Positions 1 through 4,000 of a stretch of DNA of 9,270 bases are shown piece by piece. Position 1 is the first letter of the stretch. Every line of letters starts with the position of its first letter. The notes below the pieces were generated by a model. It did not search any database. It was not told where the DNA came from and was given only the letters and a program-made list of their open reading frames with translations. The stretch covers positions 1-9,270 of the forward strand of contig JBHIEE010000108.1 in assembly GCA_046760445.1 (NCBI GenBank). The letters run 5' to 3'. Source of the DNA: JBHIEE01 sp046760445 (GTDB lineage Bacteria > Acidobacteriota > Aminicenantia > JdFR-78). Made by a program: the position numbers and the translations under genes.

Positions 1-57
1 TCTTGGAAATTATATCAGGATAATATATTATTTAAAAGAGTTTTCACACAATCTGCC

Positions 58-74
58 GTTATATGAAATCGCCC
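58..74 (+). repeat. Left inverted arm flanking the first gene
   Basis: This 17-nt arm reads GTTATATGAAATCGCCC. Its reverse complement recurs at 1178-1194 with one mismatch, so the pair brackets the gene at 109-1137. Similarity goes a little further inward: both arms continue, after a short unmatched stretch, to AGCAA and CAT. The GTTATAT core differs at one position from the integron attC core GTTRRRY, so a cassette boundary is possible but not shown. The window starts too close to the left to see a whole site. Confidence 0.6.
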
Positions 75-98
75 TTCAACATAGCAAAAACATAATGT

Positions 99-102
99 GG
101 GG
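99..102 (+). promoter_or_regulatory. Ribosome binding site that favours the start at 109
   Basis: GGGG lies six nucleotides before ATG 109, normal Shine-Dalgarno spacing. A GTG at 97 in the same frame would give a protein four residues longer but would have no purine-rich site before it. I therefore place the start at 109. Confidence 0.5.
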
Positions 103-108
103 TTAAAA

Positions 109-1137
109 ATGAAAAATAAACCACCATCTACTCAAGAATGGAAAAATCTGTATCAGACAGCAATAGAATTTAAGAAAACAGAGTGTTGGAACTGGATGTG
201 GGACTCAGATATATTCGGAGTTCAAAATCCAATAAGTGGTGAAATTGGTTATTGTTGTGTAATGGGAAGAGCAGGGGAACATTTCGCTTTAGCGGTTTAT
301 TTAGGTACAGAAGGGTTAAAAGGTTATCTAAAAATTCAGTCAGGAGAAATTCCTCCATCTTCTCCTGATGTCTTTCATATTCAAAAATGTCTGATGGTTT
401 CATTTGAAGATAGAAAATTTTTACAGAAGAAAGATCTTCAAACAATAAAGACGCTTGGTTTAACATTCAGGGGACGCAATTCATGGCCGTTATTTAGGAG
501 TTATCGCCCAGGATACCATCCTTGGTATTTGACTAGTGAGGAGGCAAAATTTCTAACATTGGCTTTACACCAAGCAATCGATGTTTCTTTGCGCTTTAAA
601 GATAATCCAGAGATGCTTACTCTTCCTAAGGAGAATCAATATTTAGTTCGAGTGCCTGAGAAGAAAAAAGATGGTTTAAGCTGGAGGGATGAATGGATAG
701 AACCACGTCCCTTAGAAAAAACTGAAATTGCAGCTCAACCTCTTGATATGAATCTATTGGAAAGAATCAATAGAACAATCACACAGCGTCAAGGAACATG
801 GGAGATTGATTTCTTTTATTTTCCCCAGGCAGTAAAAGAAAAAGAAGAAAGACCTTATTATCCTTATGTAATTTTATGGGTGGATCGCTATTCTGGTCGT
901 ATATTAAACTTTCATTTAGCAGAATCTACAGAAGGTGTGTCTGAGCTTCCAGAGCAATTTATGAAACTCGTAGAAAATATTAAATCCTTGCCTCAAGAGA
1001 TATTAGTAAAAAAAGAAGAGATCTTTAAGCTACTTGAGCCTATTACTCGCAGGCTAGGAATTAAACTAAGGAATGTCGAAAGATTGATAGCATTGGAGGA
1101 GGCTCAGACTACCATGTTTGAGTTTTTTATTAGGTAA
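109..1137 (+). CDS. DUF7309/DUF6930-like protein of unknown function
   Basis: A 342-residue soluble protein with no signal peptide or membrane helix. The first half (about residues 8-190) contains GRAGEHFALAVYLGTEGLKG and a run of Trp, Arg and Tyr residues (NSWPLFRSYRPGYHPWYLT). I recognise this from memory as the pattern of DUF7309 proteins. The second half (about 205-342), with a YPYVILWVDRYSGRIL strand pattern and the closing RLGIKLRNVERLIALEEA, resembles DUF6930. Neither family has an assigned reaction that I know of. The gene stands alone on the plus strand between two inverted arms (58-74 and 1178-1194), with mobile-element debris on its right, which suggests a transferable accessory gene. 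The DUF names are recollection and need a profile search. Confidence 0.7.
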   Translation: MKNKPPSTQEWKNLYQTAIEFKKTECWNWMWDSDIFGVQNPISGEIGYCCVMGRAGEHFALAVYLGTEGLKGYLKIQSGEIPPSSPDVFHIQKCLMVSFEDRKFLQKKDLQTIKTLGLTFRGRNSWPLFRSYRPGYHPWYLTSEEAKFLTLALHQAIDVSLRFKDNPEMLTLPKENQYLVRVPEKKKDGLSWRDEWIEPRPLEKTEIAAQPLDMNLLERINRTITQRQGTWEIDFFYFPQAVKEKEERPYYPYVILWVDRYSGRILNFHLAESTEGVSELPEQFMKLVENIKSLPQEILVKKEEIFKLLEPITRRLGIKLRNVERLIALEEAQTTMFEFFIR

Positions 1138-1177
1138 GAATCAAATGAATTAAATATATGACATTGCTGGGCACAAG

Positions 1178-1194
1178 GGGCGACTTCATATAAC
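1178..1194 (-). repeat. Right inverted arm flanking the first gene
   Basis: On the minus strand this reads GTTATATGAAGTCGCCC and matches the arm at 58-74 in 16 of 17 positions. On the plus strand it ends in ATATAACAGCGG, where the MITE begins. Removing the MITE would join this arm to the three-stem palindrome at 1346-1405, so arm and palindrome were probably one continuous element before the MITE inserted. Confidence 0.6.
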
Positions 1195-1198
1195 AGCG

Positions 1199-1344
1199 GA
1201 GTCTGTCGAAAAACTTACTTAAAGAGGTTTATCTTTTTCATTTAAACTGATTTATTTTTTGACTTTTTTAATAATCTTAGAATATAATTTTGAAAAATGA
1301 TTGAATATGAAACAAATGAATTTTAAGGGTTTTTCGACAGACTC
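1199..1344. mobile_element. 146-bp MITE with 16-bp perfect terminal inverted repeats
   Basis: The ends are GAGTCTGTCGAAAAAC (1199-1214) and its exact reverse complement (1329-1344). The interior is very AT-rich and has no reading frame, so this is a non-autonomous element that would need a transposase from elsewhere. Ends containing GTCTGTCGAAAAA recall IS1182/IS5-like termini, but that attribution is from memory. CGG occurs at 1197-1199 and again at 1346-1348 and may be a 3-bp target duplication, in which case the insert would be 1200-1345. The left neighbour sequence resumes logically on the right side, which supports a clean insertion. Confidence 0.8.
1259..1288 (+). promoter_or_regulatory. 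Near-consensus sigma-70 promoter inside the MITE
   Basis: TTGACT at 1259-1264 and TATAAT at 1283-1288 are separated by 18 bp, giving 5 of 6 and 6 of 6 matches to the -35 and -10 consensus. Transcription would start near 1295 and run rightwards through the MITE end and the palindrome at 1346-1405 into the gene at 1484. In AT-rich DNA such matches also arise by chance, but a pair this good in a short element is notable. Confidence 0.55.
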
Positions 1345-1345
1345 A

Positions 1346-1405
1346 CGGTGTTTATGGGAAGCTACGCTTCCCCAAATCCGCCTTTGGCGGACTTCACAAA
1401 CACCG
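1346..1405. repeat. Three-stem (cruciform-like) palindrome
   Basis: An outer stem CGGTGTTT (1346-1353) pairs with AAACACCG (1398-1405). Inside it are two perfect hairpins: GGGAAGC/GCTTCCC (1356-1362 and 1366-1372, 3-nt loop) and TCCGCC/GGCGGA (1377-1382 and 1386-1391, 3-nt loop). The design fits a folded single-stranded recombination substrate (attC-like or REP-like) or a structured RNA leader. No T-run follows, so it is not a classical terminator. It lies between the MITE promoter and the gene at 1484 and would be in that gene's 5' leader. Confidence 0.75.
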
Positions 1406-1470
1406 ATAACGATAAGCAAAATGCGAGCGAGCCGATTGATTTATAAATAGAATCTTGTAAAATAACTTAT

Positions 1471-1474
1471 GAGG
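1471..1474 (+). promoter_or_regulatory. Ribosome binding site that favours the start at 1484
   Basis: GAGG lies nine nucleotides before ATG 1484. The upstream in-frame ATG at 1469 has no Shine-Dalgarno sequence before it, and the GAGG falls within its second codon region. The later start is preferred. Confidence 0.55.
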
Positions 1475-1483
1475 AAAACTATT

Positions 1484-2050
1484 ATGGATTCAAAAATTAA
1501 GATCTTGATCGGGGTTTTGATGGTTGGGATTGTTTTTGTTGGCTGGTGGTGGATTGAGAGTAGCCGGGTTTATCCTGAAAACCCAGAAGTAACCATTACC
1601 ACGGACAAAACAGAGTATACGCAGAGAGAGGCTGTAAAGATAACTGTAGTTAATAGCTTAGATCATATAGTGGTGCTGCATTTCCCTTGGAAATTCGAAT
1701 CCAAGAGATTTTGGGGAGAAAATTTTGGTATTGGTGCCATAGAAAGATTTGAAGAGAAGGCAGAAGTTTGGATTCCAGTGGAACCAGTATGGAGGTGCGG
1801 TAATTCTTGTTTTAAAGAATGTAGGTATAAACATTCTTTTGAACCAGGAGAAAAGAGAGTCTTTGAATGGAATCAAACAGTACTCATCTGTGATAGAGTG
1901 AATCGGACAGAAAGAATAGAAAAAGCGGCAGCGGGAAGATATAGAGTTAGTAGTAATATTGATATATATGATAAAGAATTAACCACTAAAACAATTTACT
2001 CCAATGAATTTACGATTAAAGAGAGGAAGACAGAAATAAAAGGTGAGTAG
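1484..2050 (+). CDS. Membrane-anchored Ig-like domain protein, function unknown
   Basis: A 188-residue protein starting with a short basic stretch and a hydrophobic helix (about residues 5-22, ILIGVLMVGIVFVGWWW). This is an uncleaved anchor or signal peptide; there is no lipobox cysteine. The remainder is predicted to be extracytoplasmic. It opens with VTITTDKTEYTQREAVKITV, the typical first strands of an Ig-like or BsuPI-like beta sandwich, and closes with GRYRV...YSNEFTIK, the usual last strands. Between them is a cysteine cluster C-x3-C-x3-C, with a fourth Cys in VLICDR, which could form disulphides or bind metal. No catalytic motif is visible. The gene lies downstream of the MITE promoter and the palindrome and has no partner on its strand. 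Function unassigned; the fold call is inference from strand patterns. Confidence 0.72.
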   Translation: MDSKIKILIGVLMVGIVFVGWWWIESSRVYPENPEVTITTDKTEYTQREAVKITVVNSLDHIVVLHFPWKFESKRFWGENFGIGAIERFEEKAEVWIPVEPVWRCGNSCFKECRYKHSFEPGEKRVFEWNQTVLICDRVNRTERIEKAAAGRYRVSSNIDIYDKELTTKTIYSNEFTIKERKTEIKGE

Positions 2051-2079
2051 AAATTTTGGTATTCATCCTTTCCCATAAA

Positions 2080-2100
2080 ACTATAACAGAAGTTTATAGT
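2080..2100 (+). repeat. Hairpin after the Ig-like protein gene
   Basis: ACTATAA (2080-2086) pairs with TTATAGT (2094-2100) across a 7-nt loop, 29 nt after the stop codon. There is no T-run, so termination is doubtful. The TATAACAG within it also occurs at the right arm of the first gene (1191-1196 region), hinting at a related but shorter boundary sequence. Confidence 0.35.
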
Positions 2101-2121
2101 GTCAGGCTTGCATATATGCAT

Positions 2122-2348
2122 TTAACATAATATTTTCAATATTTGTTCTATAATTTTACGATTATCCACACTCTCTGACTGTTTTGATAATCTCGACAAT
2201 ACAGACAAATCTCTTTTCAGAAGGTGAAGTTGATAACTTGCATAATCTTAGAAATAGGAGAACTCGGAGTCTCAATTAACAAATGAACATGATTTCTCAT
2301 AAGCACATATGCATAAAGAATAAACCCGTGTCGCTTCTTATAGTGTTT
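2122..2348 (-). pseudogene. Remnant of a REP-associated tyrosine (HUH, Y1) transposase
   Basis: Two minus-strand pieces in different frames. Piece one (2348-2217) reads KHYKKRHGFILYAYVLMRNH then VHLLIETP and SPISKIMQVINFTF before a TGA. The NHVHLL core is the H-x-H metal-binding (HUH) motif of Y1 transposases, and the YAYVLM...HVHLLIET pattern is characteristic of the RAYT/TnpA_REP family. Piece two (2220-2122) reads LKRDLSVLSRLSKQSES and ends at TAA, resembling the C-terminal helix-turn-helix tail of these proteins. The intact family is about 150-300 residues. Here the N-terminus, the catalytic-tyrosine region and the middle are gone, so an internal deletion joined core to tail. It cannot be active. 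Recognition is by motif from memory. Confidence 0.75.
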
Positions 2349-2385
2349 TTATTGGAGCCATCCTGATTTCAAAAGATTTGATATC

Positions 2386-2812
2386 TTATTTTTTTAAATG
2401 TGTTTCAATCTCTTCTATAAAACTATGAAAGTCTTTATAATTGTCTCTGACCAAGGTTAAAAGTTTATCATCTGAAATTATCCAATATCTATGTACAATT
2501 GAATTTCGGAAGTCAAAGAATGGTTTAAGTTTATTGGCAAGAGCTTTTGAAATTATACCAACTTCTCCCGCCTTTACAATAGTTTCAACATATCCTGTAA
2601 CACTTTCTCCTCTTCCTCTGGCAAGAATATGAGTTAATGTATTTGCCATTATTTCAGCTATTTCAATTAATAAATATTTCAATCCTCTAATTACCCATTT
2701 CTGTGATAAAATATCCTCCTTTGAATAGGTGTTTATAAGATGTTCTATTTCTACTGGCCCTTGATTTTATATCCTGAAGGTAATTTTCTATCCGATCCTT
2801 ATCTACTTTCAT
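2386..2812 (-). pseudogene. hepT: HepT-like HEPN ribonuclease toxin, frameshifted
   Basis: HepT toxins (DUF86, HEPN superfamily) cleave RNA and are neutralised when MntA adds AMP to a conserved tyrosine. The start codon at 2812 overlaps the mntA stop as ATGA. The first frame gives MKVDKDRIENYLQDIKSR and then runs out of homology, stopping at 2687. The family resumes one base over as PVEIEHLINTYSKEDILSQ and continues to the stop at 2386. One surplus base between 2769 and 2755, in the AAAA or GGG run, explains this. Repaired, the protein would be 141 residues, normal for the family. It keeps the signature RNSIVHRY (R-x4-H-x-Y), at about residues 102-109. This is either a real inactivating mutation or a sequencing error. 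The second frame also has a TTG at 2682 that could start a 98-residue C-terminal fragment, which I think unlikely. Confidence 0.82.
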
Positions 2813-3207
2813 AATATTTCAGCTTCTTTTAAAATCCCAACACATTCCCGATAATTAATAGCATTTTTCTCTATCAAAGTTGTCCTGAGATCAGAGTCTC
2901 TATCCAGAATTAAAATCCCTTCCTTAAAAACTCTATTTAAAAATTTAAAGGAAATTAAATTTAATAATACAATATCAATATCATCTGCTTTTGAAGTAAT
3001 ATTTTTTTTTCTCAATTCCCTTGAAATTATGTGTTTAAGGCCAGAAGTTACTATAAACACGTTCTCTGGCAAAGGATAAAGATAAATTCCAATATCTATA
3101 TCTGAGTATTTCTCTTCTTTGACAAAGGAACCAAAAAGATAAGCAAATTTTATATTTTTATTTTTTCTCAGTAATTCTTTAAGTGTTTTAATTATTTCTT
3201 TTTTCAT
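2809..3207 (-). CDS. mntA: MntA-like minimal nucleotidyltransferase antitoxin
   Basis: A 132-residue protein of the MNT fold. In characterised pairs, MntA transfers AMP from ATP to a tyrosine of the HepT toxin and so blocks its RNase activity. The hallmark LFGSF...SDIDIGI is at residues 24-41: Gly26-Ser27 bind the phosphates, and Asp36 and Asp38 are the first two metal ligands. The third acidic residue lies in DDIDIVLL (Asp76 or Asp78). The spacing between GS and DxD is 8 residues, slightly shorter than the usual 10. The gene is complete, begins at ATG 3207 and overlaps hepT by four bases, the classic antitoxin-first arrangement. No ribosome binding site precedes the start. Because the toxin frame is broken, the antitoxin may now be an orphan. 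Confidence 0.85.
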   Translation of the reverse strand: MKKEIIKTLKELLRKNKNIKFAYLFGSFVKEEKYSDIDIGIYLYPLPENVFIVTSGLKHIISRELRKKNITSKADDIDIVLLNLISFKFLNRVFKEGILILDRDSDLRTTLIEKNAINYRECVGILKEAEIL

Positions 3208-3213
3208 GTAAAA

Positions 3214-3242
3214 ATGCTAACATATGGTTTTATATTTTTCAA
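3214..3242 (-). promoter_or_regulatory. Candidate mntA-hepT promoter, possibly giving a leaderless mRNA
   Basis: On the minus strand, TTGAAA (3242-3237) and TAGCAT (3219-3214) are separated by 17 bp, each matching 4 of 6 consensus bases. The expected start of transcription, about seven bases past the -10 box, falls at or within a base or two of the ATG at 3207. With no Shine-Dalgarno sequence present, this suggests a leaderless transcript. The promoter is inferred from sequence only. Confidence 0.4.
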
Positions 3243-3464
3243 GATAAAGTAAATTACTGGAGTTCCTCCAGCAACTTAACCCAAAAAAGTGTAACTCATT
3301 CTATTTATTATATTTAGAGGGATACACAAATGAAAAGTAAAAATTGGGGGGAACTTTCTTTGTAAGATTGGATAATAAAATAGGCTTTTGAACCATTTTT
3401 CTTTAAGTTGAGCTTTATTGCGGAAAGACCTCCGCCTCATGCTTTACAATAACTATCCATTGCG

Positions 3465-3575
3465 GCTTCACCTTGTTAGATATTAGACTCTCATTGTTAG
3501 ATTGAGCTATGTGCTTTAGAATTTATTTTTTGTATAATTTGTTCTATTTTCTGACATTATCTAACAGGGCGAGGC
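3465..3575. repeat. 18-bp imperfect inverted repeat with a 75-bp spacer
   Basis: GCTTCACCTTGTTAGATA (3465-3482) and the reverse complement of 3558-3575 agree in 15 of 18 positions. All three differences are transitions, and two of them would still form G-U pairs in RNA. The inner cores GTTAGAT and ATCTAAC fit the attC consensus GTTRRRY/RYYYAAC exactly, and the arms face the way two neighbouring attC half-sites would around a very short cassette. A decayed non-coding mobile element is an equally good reading. Confidence 0.45.
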
Positions 3576-3646
3576 AAGTACTGAGTATTTCTCATAATCA
3601 GCAATTTTTCATTAATTATGGGTGAAAGTCTATATCATTCCTCTCT

Positions 3647-3660
3647 CTGCCGACAGGCAG
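3647..3660. repeat. Small GC-rich hairpin
   Basis: CTGCC (3647-3651) pairs with GGCAG (3656-3660) around GACA. It stands out from the AT-rich surroundings. On the plus strand it is followed by TTTGTTCACTTTT, a poor terminator tail, and no plus-strand gene precedes it. On the minus strand it is 80 nt beyond the small gene at 3740-3916 and lacks a T-run there. Confidence 0.35.
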
Positions 3661-3739
3661 TTTGTTCACTTTTAGAAGTTTTCCTTTCTCTTTTTTTATC
3701 TTATTCTCTTTTTCTCAAAATTTGACATTTATTTTTTTA

Positions 3740-3916
3740 CTATGATATAAATTCTGAGATGTTAGGAAGTAAAATTTGCACAAAAAATGCAGAAAAGCAG
3801 AAAATCGATGTTACCAAAAAAATGAAATTCCTATCGTAAATAATAGCTACTTTAGGCCTGCTTTTAAGTTTTCTTTTTCGCATCGGAATAGCTATAGTTT
3901 TATGACTCTTTTTCAT
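3740..3916 (-). CDS. Small basic single-helix membrane protein, 58 residues
   Basis: An ATG at 3916 follows a strong Shine-Dalgarno region and opens a 58-residue frame ending with TAG at 3740. Residues 1-22 are very basic (MKKSHKTIAIPMRKRKLKSR). After a short link with Tyr and Asp, residues 31-50 form one hydrophobic helix (FIFLVTSIFCFSAFFVQILL), and a short polar tail ends the protein. The positive-inside rule places the basic tail in the cytoplasm. I do not recognise a family. Small bitopic proteins beside sensor kinases sometimes modulate them, and basic-plus-helix proteins also occur in cell division, but neither role is shown here. It lies 84 nt after phoR on the same strand, so it may be the operon's last gene. 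The ribosome binding site and sensible topology are the main support. Confidence 0.6.
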   Translation of the reverse strand: MKKSHKTIAIPMRKRKLKSRPKVAIIYDRNFIFLVTSIFCFSAFFVQILLPNISEFIS

Positions 3917-3925
3917 CCTTTTCCT

Positions 3926-3930
3926 CTCCT
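3926..3930 (-). promoter_or_regulatory. Strong ribosome binding site of the small membrane protein gene
   Basis: AGGAG on the minus strand lies nine nucleotides before ATG 3916, in the context TAGGAGAGGAAAAGG. It is the best Shine-Dalgarno match in this part of the window and a main reason for calling the short gene. Confidence 0.65.
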
Positions 3931-3953
3931 AAAAATTGATTAATCAAATCAAT
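3931..3953 (-). terminator. Weak terminator-like or operator-like palindrome after phoR
   Basis: On the minus strand ATTGATT and AATCAAT (stem bases 3947-3953 and 3935-3941) pair over a 5-nt loop and are followed by TTTT. The stem has only two G-C pairs, so any termination would be partial. The embedded TTGATTAATCAA (3936-3947) is a perfect 12-bp palindrome that could instead bind a dimeric repressor. It sits between the phoR stop and the ribosome binding site of the small gene, where it could attenuate or control that gene. Confidence 0.3.
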
Positions 3954-4000
3954 AATTAATTCTTGATTAGGCAAAAATTCTTATGAAAATGCAAAATTAT

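Larger units (their letters stand above)
3243..3739. other. Gene-free stretch with small repeats
   Basis: About 500 bp with no reading frame I can support on either strand. It contains a small hairpin CTGGAG/CTCCAG (3257-3271), an imperfect hairpin around GCGGA/TCCGC (3419-3435), the inverted repeat at 3465-3575, a 9-nt direct repeat TTGTTAGAT (3473-3481 and 3494-3502), a hairpin at 3647-3660, and a pyrimidine-rich run (about 3673-3718). It separates the accessory genes on the left from the housekeeping block on the right and looks like decayed or boundary DNA. Confidence 0.55.

Noticed and set aside
170..466. Minus-strand open frame of 98 codons
   Set aside because: It lies wholly inside the plus-strand gene at 109-1137, has no ribosome binding site and resembles no family.
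1658..1876. Minus-strand open frame of 72 codons
   Set aside because: Antisense to the Ig-like protein gene, whose signal helix and strand pattern are convincing.
2441..2632. Plus-strand open frame opposite hepT
   Set aside because: Antisense shadow; the HepT signature is on the minus strand.
3330..3365. Eleven-codon plus-strand frame (MKSKNWGELSL) with a GAGGG eight bases before it
   Set aside because: Too short to separate from chance, and no gene follows that it could regulate as a leader peptide.
58..3575. A true integron with integrase
   Set aside because: No tyrosine recombinase gene is in the window, the attC-like cores are short and partly off consensus, and such 7-nt cores occur often by chance; kept only as a cassette-like hypothesis.
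1..3740. CRISPR array, tRNA or rRNA
   Set aside because: No regularly spaced repeats, cloverleaf with a CCA/TTC arm or conserved rRNA segment was seen in the gene-poor parts.
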